Counted from the first letter of the stretch, positions 9,188 to 19,343 are shown. The stretch is 64,000 bases of DNA from Sporosarcina sp. (GCA_026169375.1 JAPFCR010000001.1:1-64000), one strand, 5' to 3'. Numbers and translations: made by a program. Notes: a model not told the origin generated them from the letters alone.

Positions 9188-9260
9188 GAAAAACGGACAA
9201 CGAATGACACAGCTAAACGCTGTAATCAAATGTTGTCCGCCAGTTATCTGGTAGGACTGA
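9188..9260 (-). repeat. two-hairpin element, copy 2 (3' end of phage-like ORF)
   Basis: Second copy of the 8401-8473 element. The large hairpin (9195-9238) is almost identical. The small hairpin (9240-9251) reads CCAG/CTGG where copy 1 reads CTGG/CCAG, and TAGGACTGA follows. The element runs into the coding sequence of the 62-residue ORF and supplies its last codons (ISPTR and stop). Confidence 0.8.
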
Positions 9261-9432
9261 TTAAAGATATATAATTATTCACCCATTTAACTGCTCCGTC
9301 ATGCATGACAACCTCATATTTACCATAATCGGGCAATTTTCTTACCTTTGCCTCACCATTATGAATGACAATTAAACAATCACCAGCATTAATAGCTTCC
9401 TCAATCTCAGTACGTGAATTTTTTTCATCCAT
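9244..9432 (-). CDS. small phage-like protein, possibly XtrA/DUF3954 relative
   Basis: A 62-residue ORF with the pattern GDCLIVIHNGEAKVRKL-DYG-YEVVMHDGAVKWVN, which resembles small phage proteins of the XtrA/DUF3954 type (recalled similarity, not searched). Their function is unknown. The only ATG (9430-9432) has no ribosome-binding site: the bases before it belong to the tyrS terminator hairpin. The 3' end is formed by a two-hairpin repeat. It is therefore probably a stranded, unexpressed phage remnant rather than a working gene. Confidence 0.4.
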   Translation of the reverse strand: MDEKNSRTEIEEAINAGDCLIVIHNGEAKVRKLPDYGKYEVVMHDGAVKWVNNYISLISPTR

Positions 9433-9435
9433 AAA

Positions 9436-9477
9436 AAAAGTGAGCGGGAAATGATCATCATTTCCCGCTCACTTTTT
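9436..9477 (-). terminator. terminator of tyrS, bidirectional
   Basis: A long near-perfect stem: AAAAAGTGAGCGGGAAATGAT and its inverted complement, with A and T runs on either side, directly after the tyrS stop. Confidence 0.9.
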
Positions 9478-9481
9478 CTTT

Positions 9482-10762
<1,281 letters not shown>

Positions 10763-10807
10763 CTAATTATTAAAGCGATCCTTGATTATTTATTAATCGT
10801 TAGAAAG

Positions 10808-11045
10808 AACAAAAAAGCCCCTACACGATTAATAAATCATGCAGGGGCGCTATGTATCTTAACGTAGCGCGGTACCACCCGGCTTGAGAAAATTCTCCAC
10901 TCAAAAAACACTTTAACGCAGTGTAGACGTCACACTCCAGAATTGTAATTCATGTATGGTAAACTGAGTAACTTTCACCAACCGTTACTTCTCTAATACA
11001 GCATTACCATCACTACTCCGATTCTTTCCTTGTGCAAATGTATTA
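10808..11045 (-). promoter_or_regulatory. T-box leader of tyrS (tyrosine specifier)
   Basis: On the minus strand the conserved T-box bulge sequence GGGTGGTACCGCG lies at 10869-10881, preceding a terminator hairpin GCCCCTGCATGA...TCGTGTAGGGGC with a T run (10810-10850). The upstream stem I region contains AGTA and GGTGAAAG elements, and a candidate specifier loop GAATTACAATTC with TAC, the Tyr codon. Uncharged tRNA-Tyr would favour the antiterminator and allow tyrS transcription. Confidence 0.92.
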
Positions 11046-11057
11046 TTGTACTTTTAT

Positions 11058-11085
11058 ATCATAACCGATTCTAATAAATTGTCAA
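11058..11085 (-). promoter_or_regulatory. promoter of the tyrS T-box transcript
   Basis: On the minus strand TTGACA, a 16-bp spacer and TATGAT, just upstream of the T-box stem I. Confidence 0.7.
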
Positions 11086-11113
11086 CGAAAAATGATTCTC
11101 TTTTGTCGGAATG

Positions 11114-11122
11114 TGCTATAAT
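11114..11122 (+). promoter_or_regulatory. extended -10 element of the PBP gene
   Basis: TG-C-TATAAT (extended -10) about 27 bp upstream of the TTG start; no good -35 box is seen at the usual distance. It faces away from the divergent tyrS promoter. Confidence 0.55.
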
Positions 11123-11148
11123 AAAAAAGATTTGAGGAGGTTAACATT

Positions 11149-14100
11149 TTGATTAATAAACTTAAAACTCAGCTTAACCGTTTAGAACATAAAGTGACTG
11201 ATTTAAAAGAAAAGAAATGGCTAAAGAATGCTCGAATCGCCTCTGGTGTCACGTGGAACTTATTCCTTCTTTTCATTATTAGTTTTCTTGCTCTTTTTGT
11301 TTTCGCTTCATCTGTCGGGGCTGGTTACTTTGCTTCACTCGTTGCAAAAGAACCTTTACGTTCTAAACAAGAAATGCGAGATGAAATTTTAACATATGAG
11401 GAAACATCTGAAATTTACTTAGCGAACAATGTTTATTTAGGCAAAGTGAATGCTGACATTGAACGAAAAGAAATTAAGCTAGAAGATGTTTCTCCTCATG
11501 TGATCGATGCAGTATATGCAACAGAAGATGAATATTTTGAAACTCACCCTGGTATTGTTCCAAAAGCTGTCTTTCGTGGAATCTTCCAAGATGTAACAAA
11601 CTCTGCTAGTCAAACAGGTGGTTCAACATTAACGCAGCAGTTAATTAAACTACAAATATTGACGAATGAAGTTTCTTATGAAAGAAAAGCGAAAGAAATT
11701 TTACTAGCGATGCGCCTAGAACACTTCATGGATAAAGAAGAAATTCTAGAAGCTTATTTGAATGTCATCCCGTACGGTCGTAATGCAAACGGCGATAATA
11801 TTGCAGGAATCGAAGCTGCTGCTGAGGGCATTTTTAACGTCAAAGCAAAAGATTTAACGTTACCGCAAGCCGCTTTTATTTCTGGAATTCCACAAGCTCC
11901 TTTTGCTTACACGCCTTTCTACAACCGGGGGCGCGGCTTGAAGGAGACCGAATACTTACAGCCTGGCATTAACAGAATGAAAACAGTGCTGTTCCGTATG
12001 AAAGAAACAGGCTATATTACAAATGAACAATATGAAGAAGCCATCGCTTACGACATTACAAAAGATTTTAGAGAACGTATGCCAAGAGCGAACGAACGTT
12101 ATCCTTATTTAACGCAAGAAATTCAAAATCGAACTGTCGATATTTTAATGGCTATATTAGCAGAAGAAGATGGAATCGATCCGGAACGATTAGATTCAGA
12201 GAAAAAATTAAATGATAAATATGAGATTTTAGCGAGACGTGCAATGAGTACAAATGGCTATCGCATTCACTCAACCATTCATAAAGAATTGTTTGATGGA
12301 TTAAGTGAGACTGCTCAAAAATTTGAACATTATGGTTATACGTACACAGATAAAAGTAAAGATTCCGATACCGGAGAAGAGATTATTGTCGAAGAACCCG
12401 TTCAAGTCGGAAGTATTATGATAGAAAATAGTACAGGAAAAATTTTAGCTTTCGTCGGCGGGCGTGACTTTAATTCTTCGAAATTTAATTTTGCGACAAA
12501 AGCATTTCGTCCAAACGGCTCTACGATGAAACCACTCGCGGTTTATGCGCCAGCAATTGAACTTGGCTATATTGGTGCTGGAAGTCCAGTAGTCGATGTG
12601 AAGTTTAATCATCCATCTTGGAATCTTAATAACTTCTTAGCTGGACAAGAACTCGGAATTATTCCAGCAAGAGAAGCGCTTGCTAAATCACAAAACTTAG
12701 CAACAGCTCGATTATATAAAGATATTATTGGACATAATCCAGCTGAATATGTTGAGAAGATGGGCTTTACAGAATTAACAGAAGCCGATTACGAAAACCC
12801 ATCATTTTCTATTGGCGCTATGGAAATAGGTGCAACTGTAGAAGAAGTTACAAATGCTTTTGGTACTTTTGCAAATGGTGGGCAGTTTATCGATGCTTAT
12901 ATGATTGATAAAATTGAAGATATGAACGGGAATATCATTTATCAACATGAAGTCGAACCTGTAGATGTTTTCAGCCCACAAACGTCTTATATCGTTTCTG
13001 ATATGATGCGTGATGTAACAAAATATGGGACTGCAACAACTATGAAACAAAACTTAAACTTTGGTGCTGATTTAGCTGTAAAAACAGGAACGACCAATGA
13101 TTATAAAGATGCTTGGCTCGTTGGATATAATCCAAATGTATCTTTAGGCGTCTGGATAGGATACGAAGATATGCGTAAAGGTCTCTTCCCATCTAGCTTA
13201 AGAAACTCTTATTTACCACCGAGCACGCGTGTAAACTTATTGTTTGCGCGTTTAATGAACACTGCAAATGCGCACGCACCTGATCTTGTAGGTGCCGCAA
13301 ATACGTTTCAACGTCCAAAGGGTGTCGTCTCGAGATCATTTTGCGGGATTTCAGGCTTAGCACCTTCTAAAATATGTTCAGACGCTAGTCTTGTAAGATC
13401 AGATTTATTTAATGCGAATGCTTTTCTTCCAAGTAAAGCAGACGATAGCATTATTTCAGCTTCTTATGTATCTGTAAAAGGAAAAAAATATTTGGCCTTA
13501 CCGAATACTCCTGCTGAATTTATCGTACAAGGCGGTATAGGTGTACATGAAGCATTTATTAAAAGAATGCTTGGTCCTTGGGGTGGGGATGGTTCTAAAC
13601 TCTTCCCGGCAGGTTCTTCATTTACATCAAGTGTTGTTTCCGGGAGCACATTTAATGCAGATAACGTAAATCCGGCTTCAGTAAATGCTTCCTTAAACGG
13701 AATGGCTTTAACTTGGACAGAATCACCTTCTAATGATGTGATCGGCTATTATGTCTACCGTGATGGCAATAAAGTCGCAACCATTCGCGACGGAGAGGCA
13801 TTGGCATTCACAATCACTGAGGGTGCTTATACTGTGAGAGCTGTTGACATTACAGGCCTCCTATCTGAACCTTCAAATCCAGTATCTTCAGGCGTCATTG
13901 AAGAGGACGATGATGATAAGGATAATGAAGAAACAGAAGGAGAAAACAATAAAGAAGAGAACGGAAATCCTTCAGTACCAGAAGATGATGCACCAGAACA
14001 CGAAAAGGAACCCGAAGAAAATGACGATGATTCAGATGATACCGAAACTCCTCCTAAAGAAGATCATGAGGCAGACAAAGAAAATAATACAGATGATTAA
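11149..14100 (+). CDS. class A penicillin-binding protein (PBP1A-like) with Fn3-like domain and acidic tail
   Basis: Bifunctional peptidoglycan synthase of 983 residues, anchored by one helix (about 36-60). A GT51 glycosyltransferase domain follows (catalytic Glu in ATEDEYFETHPG at residue 126; GGSTLTQQLIK at 157-167). Then comes a transpeptidase domain with S458-TMK, SQN at 514-516 and KTGT at 645-648, all intact. After it comes an Fn3-like module (about 835-920) and an Asp/Glu-rich tail to the end. The start is TTG, behind GAGGAGG. It sits where B. subtilis has acsA, between tyrS and acuA. It could be a PonA, PbpG or PbpF equivalent; I cannot tell which. Confidence 0.92.
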   Translation: MINKLKTQLNRLEHKVTDLKEKKWLKNARIASGVTWNLFLLFIISFLALFVFASSVGAGYFASLVAKEPLRSKQEMRDEILTYEETSEIYLANNVYLGKVNADIERKEIKLEDVSPHVIDAVYATEDEYFETHPGIVPKAVFRGIFQDVTNSASQTGGSTLTQQLIKLQILTNEVSYERKAKEILLAMRLEHFMDKEEILEAYLNVIPYGRNANGDNIAGIEAAAEGIFNVKAKDLTLPQAAFISGIPQAPFAYTPFYNRGRGLKETEYLQPGINRMKTVLFRMKETGYITNEQYEEAIAYDITKDFRERMPRANERYPYLTQEIQNRTVDILMAILAEEDGIDPERLDSEKKLNDKYEILARRAMSTNGYRIHSTIHKELFDGLSETAQKFEHYGYTYTDKSKDSDTGEEIIVEEPVQVGSIMIENSTGKILAFVGGRDFNSSKFNFATKAFRPNGSTMKPLAVYAPAIELGYIGAGSPVVDVKFNHPSWNLNNFLAGQELGIIPAREALAKSQNLATARLYKDIIGHNPAEYVEKMGFTELTEADYENPSFSIGAMEIGATVEEVTNAFGTFANGGQFIDAYMIDKIEDMNGNIIYQHEVEPVDVFSPQTSYIVSDMMRDVTKYGTATTMKQNLNFGADLAVKTGTTNDYKDAWLVGYNPNVSLGVWIGYEDMRKGLFPSSLRNSYLPPSTRVNLLFARLMNTANAHAPDLVGAANTFQRPKGVVSRSFCGISGLAPSKICSDASLVRSDLFNANAFLPSKADDSIISASYVSVKGKKYLALPNTPAEFIVQGGIGVHEAFIKRMLGPWGGDGSKLFPAGSSFTSSVVSGSTFNADNVNPASVNASLNGMALTWTESPSNDVIGYYVYRDGNKVATIRDGEALAFTITEGAYTVRAVDITGLLSEPSNPVSSGVIEEDDDDKDNEETEGENNKEENGNPSVPEDDAPEHEKEPEENDDDSDDTETPPKEDHEADKENNTDD

Positions 14101-14105
14101 GATGA

Positions 14106-14141
14106 AAAGCTTGCTTGCATAAAATGCAGCAAGCTTTTTTG
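14106..14141 (+). terminator. terminator of the PBP gene
   Basis: AAAGCTTGC and GCAAGCTTT pair around a loop that itself contains TGCA repeats, followed by six Ts. Confidence 0.85.
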
Positions 14142-14330
14142 TGGTTCTCACCCTTAAATTAATTTCGACTCCTATTCTTTTAACGCCTGAAGAACCATTT
14201 TTCTCTGTATATTTTAATCGTTTCTTCAAATTTTATATTATATGATGACATAAGTGTGAAAAATTTCTACTAATATTCGTTTCATTATATTTTTTCAGAT
14301 TTTTTTAATTCATGCTTTAAAATTTTATTG

Positions 14331-14336
14331 TATAAT
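14331..14336 (+). promoter_or_regulatory. -10 box of the acuABC operon
   Basis: A perfect TATAAT 36 bp before acuA; the -35 region (attcat at 14308-14313) is weak. The remainder of the 14142-14371 gap is AT-rich with no other clear signal. Confidence 0.5.
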
Positions 14337-14371
14337 AGAAAATAAAGGTAGCTAAAAGAGGTGATATTAAA

Positions 14372-15004
14372 ATGAAGCATATAAAAACATATCATGCAAC
14401 GGAAATGCAACATAAAAATGGAGATATTGTTATTGAAGGACCTATTACTGGTGAAGCACTTGAAAGTCTTGAATTTCACGAAGAGCTCGTAGCCTTTCGT
14501 CAAGCCCCCCAACAACATCAAGCATTAATTAAAATTGCAGACTTACCAGAAGGCAGAATTATTATCGTCCGCGAAAAAAATCAAGTCGTAGGTTATGTAA
14601 CATACGTTTATCCAGATCCTTTAGAACGTTGGTCAGAAGGCAATATGGAAAACTTGATTGAATTAGGAGCAATCGAAGTCATCCCTAAATTTCGCGGTGG
14701 CGGTGTTGGAAAAACTCTTTTACAAGTATCGATGATGGATGAAGCGATGGAAGATTATATCATTATTACAACCGAATATTATTGGCATTGGGATTTGAAA
14801 GGTACTGGGTTAAATGTGTGGGAGTACCGGAAAGTAATGAAGAAGATGATGCAGGCGGGTGACCTTGAATATTTTGCAACAGACGATCCAGAAATTAGTT
14901 CACATCCAGCAAATTGTTTAATGGCGCGTATTGGAAAAAGAGTCGATGCTGAATCAGTCCAACAATTTGACCATTTGCGTTTTCAAAATCGATTTATGTA
15001 CTAA
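14372..15004 (+). CDS. acuA: acetoin utilization protein AcuA, lysine acetyltransferase
   Basis: GNAT-fold protein acetyltransferase. In B. subtilis AcuA inactivates acetyl-CoA synthetase AcsA by acetylating its catalytic lysine, and AcuC reverses this. The 210-residue product has the acetyl-CoA binding turn RGGGVGKTLL (about residues 110-119) and the AcuA-specific N-terminal KTYHA...NGDIVIEGP and EGRIIIVREK blocks. The ribosome-binding site AGAGGTG is clear. It is the first gene of acuABC. Notably the AcsA target gene, which lies next to acuA in B. subtilis, is not in this window. Confidence 0.93.
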   Translation: MKHIKTYHATEMQHKNGDIVIEGPITGEALESLEFHEELVAFRQAPQQHQALIKIADLPEGRIIIVREKNQVVGYVTYVYPDPLERWSEGNMENLIELGAIEVIPKFRGGGVGKTLLQVSMMDEAMEDYIIITTEYYWHWDLKGTGLNVWEYRKVMKKMMQAGDLEYFATDDPEISSHPANCLMARIGKRVDAESVQQFDHLRFQNRFMY

Positions 15005-15103
15005 TTACTCAAATATTGGTAGTCTTATATAAAAGAAGGTAGGTGTGGTTTTATACATTCTACAACCGCCTATCATTGTTTTTAGAAGTTTTCAACAATT
15101 AAA

Positions 15104-15116
15104 TGTAAGCGCTTCA
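15104..15116 (+). promoter_or_regulatory. possible cre (CcpA) site between acuA and acuB
   Basis: TGTAAGCGCTTCA contains the palindromic core AAGCGCTT of catabolite-responsive elements but is one base short of the consensus. CcpA is encoded about 2 kb downstream and controls acu genes in B. subtilis. At this position it would act as a roadblock within the operon. This is a suggestion from the motif only. Confidence 0.4.
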
Positions 15117-15146
15117 TCTATTATATTGGAAAAAGAAGGTGTTTAT

Positions 15147-15794
15147 ATGCTGATTGAAGAAATTATGACTCGAGATGTGCAAACTTTACAAACTACACAT
15201 ACAGTAAGAGATGCGCTAGATGTTATGCGGCGTTTTAACATACGACATATCCCTATTTTGGATGATACAGAAGCAGTCGTTGGGATTATTACTGACCGCG
15301 ACCTCAAAAAAGCAATTCCTTCCTCATTAACAACGGGTGAACATGGAGAAATTTATAGTACACCTATTTCTACCATAATGACTAAAAATCCAATTACAGG
15401 TCACCCAATGGATTTTGTGGAAGAGTCTGCACTCTTATTTTACAATCAAAAGATCGGATGTTTACCGATTATTTCTAATTCAAAACTTATTGGGATCTTA
15501 ACAGAAACCGATTTACTCTATAAATACATTGAACTGACAGGTGCAAATCAACCAGGTTCTCAAATTGAAGTTCGTGTGCCAAATGTGCCTGGTATTTTAT
15601 TTAAAGTTTCAAAAATATTTCATGACCATAAAACGAATGTGTTAAGTGTACTCGTCTATCCTGATAAAGAAAGTTCAAAAAATAAAATTCTTGTCATTCG
15701 AATAAAAACAATGAATCCACTTACTATTATTGAAGGACTCCGAACTTCTGGCTTTGAAGTATTGTGGCCCAATGTTCCCGGCATGAATTTATGA
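15147..15794 (+). CDS. acuB: AcuB, CBS pair plus ACT domain protein
   Basis: A 215-residue regulatory protein of the acu operon. Two CBS domains, which bind adenine nucleotides, occupy roughly residues 1-130 (start MLIEEIMTRDVQTL; second motif ISTIMTKNPIT), and an ACT-like domain covers about 138-212 (QIEVRVPNVPGILFKV). Its exact role is not established; genetics links it to acetoin/acetate use. The ATG at 15147 follows AAGAAGGTG; the longer upstream frame has no site. Its stop overlaps the start of acuC (ATGA), so the two are translationally coupled. Confidence 0.92.
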   Translation: MLIEEIMTRDVQTLQTTHTVRDALDVMRRFNIRHIPILDDTEAVVGIITDRDLKKAIPSSLTTGEHGEIYSTPISTIMTKNPITGHPMDFVEESALLFYNQKIGCLPIISNSKLIGILTETDLLYKYIELTGANQPGSQIEVRVPNVPGILFKVSKIFHDHKTNVLSVLVYPDKESSKNKILVIRIKTMNPLTIIEGLRTSGFEVLWPNVPGMNL

Positions 15795-16948
15795 AAAGGA
15801 ATGCTGTTTTTATTTATTCTGATGCGCAGTTGGACTATTCTTTTTCAGACGAACATCCTTTTAACCAAAAGAGAATTACACTTACTCTCGACTTATTGCA
15901 TAGTATTCATGCGATTACAGACCAAGATATTATCGCGCCGCGTGTAGCTACAGATGAAGAGATTTTATTAGTCCATGATGAAAAATTTGTAAATGCTGTC
16001 CAGAAAGCAAGTAAAGGAGAATTATCCCCTTCTGCAGGAGAAGCTTATGGAATTGGAACAGAAGATACACCTATTTTCCATAATATGCATGAAGCAAGTG
16101 CACTTCTTGTTGGTGGTACATTAACCGCTGTTGATGAAGTAATGACAGGAAGAGCAAGACATGCTTTGAATTTAGGTGGCGGTCTACATCACGGCTTTAA
16201 AGGGCGTGCTTCTGGATTTTGCGTTTATAATGATAGTTCTGTAGCGATTAAATATATGCAAGAAAAATACGGAGCGAGAGTATTATATGTCGATACAGAT
16301 GCGCATCACGGGGACGGTGTGCAATGGACTTTTTATGATGATCCTTCTGTCTGCACCTTATCGATTCACGAAACTGGGCGTTATCTATTCCCCGGGACAG
16401 GAAACGTGACTGAACGTGGAAATGGAGCTGGTTATGGGACTTCTTTCAATTTCCCAATCGATGCTTTTACTGAAGATGAATCGTTTCTAACCATTTATCA
16501 AACTGCAATGAAGGAAGTCACCGAATACTTCAAACCCGATGTCATTCTTACGCAAAATGGAGTCGATGCCCATTTTTTTGACCCACTTACCCATTTGCAT
16601 GGAACGATGAATCTTTATAAAGAAATTCCGAAAATCGCTCGCGAAATTGCCAATGAATACTGCGATGGTCGTTGGATTGCAGTAGGTGGGGGTGGATATG
16701 ACATTTGGCGCGTTGTACCACGTGCATGGTCGCATCTTTGGCTTGAAATGAGTGGACAAACACATCCAACTGGTCATTTACCCGAGGCTTGGTTAAATCG
16801 TTGGCAGCAAGAAGCGGAAATTTCGCTTATTCCAACTTGGGAAGATCCGCAGCCCCTTTATAAACCTATTCCAAGGAAGCAGGAAATTGCGGAAAAAAAT
16901 GCACATATGCTTAAACAATCCCTTCAATTCATTCGAACAGAAGGATAA
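15791..16948 (+). CDS. acuC: AcuC, histone deacetylase-family protein deacetylase
   Basis: Zinc-dependent class I HDAC-like deacylase of 385 residues that in B. subtilis removes the acetyl group AcuA places on AcsA. Visible metal and catalytic segments are LGGGLHHGFKG (tandem His), DTDAHHGDGVQ (Asp/His zinc ligands), NGVDAHFFDPLTHL and GGGGYD near residue 300. The start at 15791 overlaps the acuB stop, which fits the normal N-terminus MKRNAVFIYSD; the longer frame starting within acuB is spurious. It is the last gene of acuABC. Confidence 0.94.
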   Translation: MKRNAVFIYSDAQLDYSFSDEHPFNQKRITLTLDLLHSIHAITDQDIIAPRVATDEEILLVHDEKFVNAVQKASKGELSPSAGEAYGIGTEDTPIFHNMHEASALLVGGTLTAVDEVMTGRARHALNLGGGLHHGFKGRASGFCVYNDSSVAIKYMQEKYGARVLYVDTDAHHGDGVQWTFYDDPSVCTLSIHETGRYLFPGTGNVTERGNGAGYGTSFNFPIDAFTEDESFLTIYQTAMKEVTEYFKPDVILTQNGVDAHFFDPLTHLHGTMNLYKEIPKIAREIANEYCDGRWIAVGGGGYDIWRVVPRAWSHLWLEMSGQTHPTGHLPEAWLNRWQQEAEISLIPTWEDPQPLYKPIPRKQEIAEKNAHMLKQSLQFIRTEG

Positions 16949-17010
16949 AAAGAGGTGAATTTTTCCATCAATTCACCATTTTGTAATCATTCTAAAAAGC
17001 CGTTTTTTTA

Positions 17011-17044
17011 AAAAGACTACTCGATGGTCGAGTAGTCTTTTTTA
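17011..17044. terminator. bidirectional terminator between acuC and ccpA
   Basis: AAAAGACTACTCGA pairs with TCGAGTAGTCTTTT around TGG, with A and T runs on both sides. A weaker hairpin GGTGAATT/AATTCACC lies at 16952-16976. Confidence 0.88.
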
Positions 17045-18040
17045 TTTCAACGAATCTCGTTCTGCAAAACGATAAGGAAGGTTGATATGCTTATCTTCTA
17101 TTTCTTCATCATTCATAAGCTTTGTTAATAAACGCATCGCAACTGCACCAATATCATATAAAGGAACAACGACTGACGTTAATTGAGGTCTTACAATTCG
17201 CGTCAAATTCGAATGTTCATAACAAATAATTTCATAATCATCTGGAACAGAGTACCCTTCATCACGAATGCCATTTAAAATACCAACAGCAATCGAGCTA
17301 TTTACAGTAAGAAATGCTGTAGGTTGTACCTTTAATTGTTTAATCGTTTGCCAACTTTCATAAGCTGTGTCGTACGTATCTTCAATCTCAATCACATATT
17401 CATCTTTCATTTCAATTCCTGCTTCTTTTAAAGCACGCTCATATCCAGATAACTTATGAATCCGGTTAATGTCGTGACTGAGTGGTCCTGTTACAAAAAC
17501 AATTTCTGTATGTCCATTTTCAATCAATTTATTGACGGACTCATAAGCGGCTTGCTCATAATCAATATTGACAGTTGCAAATTGCTCTTGTGTATCAATT
17601 GTTCCAGCCATGACAATTGGTACTGGCGCTCTCGTCATTTCCTCTCTTACTTCTTCAGAAACAGCATCACTCATAAAAATTAAACCATCAACCTGCTTCC
17701 CAAAATGGTCAATGAGTAACTCTAACTCGCGCTCAGGACGCTCATCTGAATTTGATAAAATAATATTATATTCGTACATCGTTGCAATATCCGCTATCCC
17801 TCTTGATAATTCCCCATAAAAACTTGTGGAAATATCTGGAACGATGACACCTACAGTTGTTGTTTTTTTACTTGCTAATCCTCTTGCAACAGCATTTGGT
17901 CGATAACCTAGGCGTTCAATGCTTTCAAGAACTTTTCTTCTTGTAGATGGCTTGACATTCTGATTCCCGTTTATCACGCGTGAAACCGTTGCCATAGAAA
18001 CATTCGCGTCCCGTGCAACATCATATATTGTAATCGCCAT
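17042..18040 (-). CDS. ccpA: catabolite control protein A
   Basis: LacI-family master regulator of carbon catabolite control. It binds cre sites together with HPr(Ser-P). The 332-residue product starts MAITIYDVARDANVSMATVSRVINGN (HTH and hinge, residues 1-60) followed by a periplasmic-binding-protein-like effector domain from about 60 on. I chose the ATG at 18040 behind AAAGGAGG; an upstream in-frame start has no site. Position next to acuABC and aroA is the same as in B. subtilis, though motP and motS, which lie between there, are absent here. Confidence 0.96.
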   Translation of the reverse strand: MAITIYDVARDANVSMATVSRVINGNQNVKPSTRRKVLESIERLGYRPNAVARGLASKKTTTVGVIVPDISTSFYGELSRGIADIATMYEYNIILSNSDERPERELELLIDHFGKQVDGLIFMSDAVSEEVREEMTRAPVPIVMAGTIDTQEQFATVNIDYEQAAYESVNKLIENGHTEIVFVTGPLSHDINRIHKLSGYERALKEAGIEMKDEYVIEIEDTYDTAYESWQTIKQLKVQPTAFLTVNSSIAVGILNGIRDEGYSVPDDYEIICYEHSNLTRIVRPQLTSVVVPLYDIGAVAMRLLTKLMNDEEIEDKHINLPYRFAERDSLK

Positions 18041-18217
18041 AAAACAAGCCTCCTTTTTCAATCACTTAAATTATTCTTTTTATACACGCAAATTTTTACG
18101 TGTTTTGTTGAACCTATGTTTAAATAAGACTCAAATTATTCCCTTATAAGTCATTAAAACACAGTTACCATAGACTTTCCACTCTTATAGTAATGCGTTA
18201 AAGAAATTGTGGCAAAA

Positions 18218-18256
18218 AAATTAACGCTGACCTTTGTGAGGTTCAGCGTTAATTGA
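18218..18256 (-). terminator. terminator of aroA
   Basis: AATTAACGCTGA pairs with TCAGCGTTAATT; on the minus strand it is followed by seven Ts. It lies directly downstream of the DAHP synthase gene. Confidence 0.87.
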
Positions 18257-18266
18257 TAAATAATTA

Positions 18267-19343
18267 TTATGCATGTGTTTTTAAGTAATCCATAATTGTC
18301 TCGTAAAATGTATCGAACTGTTCTAAGTCCATCTGCTGAGCAGAGTCTGAAAGTGCCACTGCTGGATCTGGATGCACTTCTGCCATAACACCATCTGCAC
18401 CAACAGCAATTGCTGCTTTCGCTGTCGGAATGAGTAAATCACGTCTTCCTGTTGAATGCGTTACATCTACGAATACTGGTAAATGTGTTTCTTGCTTTAA
18501 AATAGGGACTGCAGAGATATCTAACGTGTTACGAGTTGCACGTTCGTATGTACGAATCCCTCGCTCACAAAGAATAATTTGATCATTTCCTTGAGAGATA
18601 ATGTACTCGGCTGCATTGATAAACTCATCTAATGTAGCTGACAACCCACGTTTTAATAAGACTGGTTTATTCACCGAACCTGCTTCTTTTAATAACTCAA
18701 AGTTATGCATATTACGTGCACCGATTTGAATTACATCTACATAATCCAACGCCTCTTCTAAATGAGACGGCGTAACAATTTCACTTACAACTGCTAAACC
18801 TGTTTCATCTGCAACTTTTCTTAATATTTGAAGTCCTTCGAGGCCAAGCCCTTGGAAGTCATAAGGTGATGTACGCGGCTTATAAGCCCCACCTCTGATT
18901 AACTTTTGCCCTTTTGCTTTTAAATCTTGTGCAACTGTTAAAACTTGTTCATAAGATTCAACTGCACATGGTCCGAAAATAAAAGACGGATTACCGTTTC
19001 CAATTTCCTCGCCATTAATGTTAACAATCGTATCTTCAGCTTTCTTTTTGCGGGAAACAAGTAATGCATTACGTTGCTCATCTTCTTGAATTTCAAGCGC
19101 GGACATAAAAATTCCTTTGAAAATATGTTCCATTATACCATTCGGAAGTGGACCTTCGTTATACTCCTTTAAGAAGTTTAACATTTCACGCTCACGGATT
19201 GGGTCATATCGATTGACACCTTGCTTTTCTTTTACCTTACCAATTTCTTGTACAATTTCAGTTCTTTCATTGATTAAATCTAAAATCTGTGTGTTCAGTC
19301 CATTTACTTTGTTTCTTAAATCTTCTAAATTTAGGTGTCCCAT
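18267..19343 (-). CDS. aroA: bifunctional chorismate mutase / DAHP synthase
   Basis: First enzyme of the shikimate pathway: condenses PEP with erythrose 4-phosphate. In Bacillales it carries an N-terminal AroQ chorismate mutase domain that mediates feedback by chorismate/prephenate. The 358-residue product has the mutase helix at residues 1-85 ([19 protein letters not shown]...[11 protein letters not shown]) and the DAHP synthase barrel from about 105 ([38 protein letters not shown]). The length equals that of the B. subtilis enzyme. The ATG at 19343 is preceded by AAGGGGGAAGG. Some annotations call this gene aroG. Confidence 0.95.
   Translation of the reverse strand: MGHLNLEDLRNKVNGLNTQILDLINERTEIVQEIGKVKEKQGVNRYDPIREREMLNFLKEYNEGPLPNGIMEHIFKGIFMSALEIQEDEQRNALLVSRKKKAEDTIVNINGEEIGNGNPSFIFGPCAVESYEQVLTVAQDLKAKGQKLIRGGAYKPRTSPYDFQGLGLEGLQILRKVADETGLAVVSEIVTPSHLEEALDYVDVIQIGARNMHNFELLKEAGSVNKPVLLKRGLSATLDEFINAAEYIISQGNDQIILCERGIRTYERATRNTLDISAVPILKQETHLPVFVDVTHSTGRRDLLIPTAKAAIAVGADGVMAEVHPDPAVALSDSAQQMDLEQFDTFYETIMDYLKTHA

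Noticed and set aside
8401-9260. Integron cassettes with attC sites around hicAB
   Set aside because: The repeat is a hairpin pair, but I cannot find the paired core sites (RYYYAAC/GTTRRRY) in the right places, and no integrase is seen.
13844-14122. 92-codon Lys/Met-rich ORF on the + strand
   Set aside because: It is the second frame of the acidic tail of the PBP gene; composition comes from GAA/GAT-rich codons read out of frame.
15104-15116. Firm assignment of a cre site
   Set aside because: Kept only as a low-confidence feature: the motif is one base shorter than the consensus and lies between acuA and acuB, not at the promoter.
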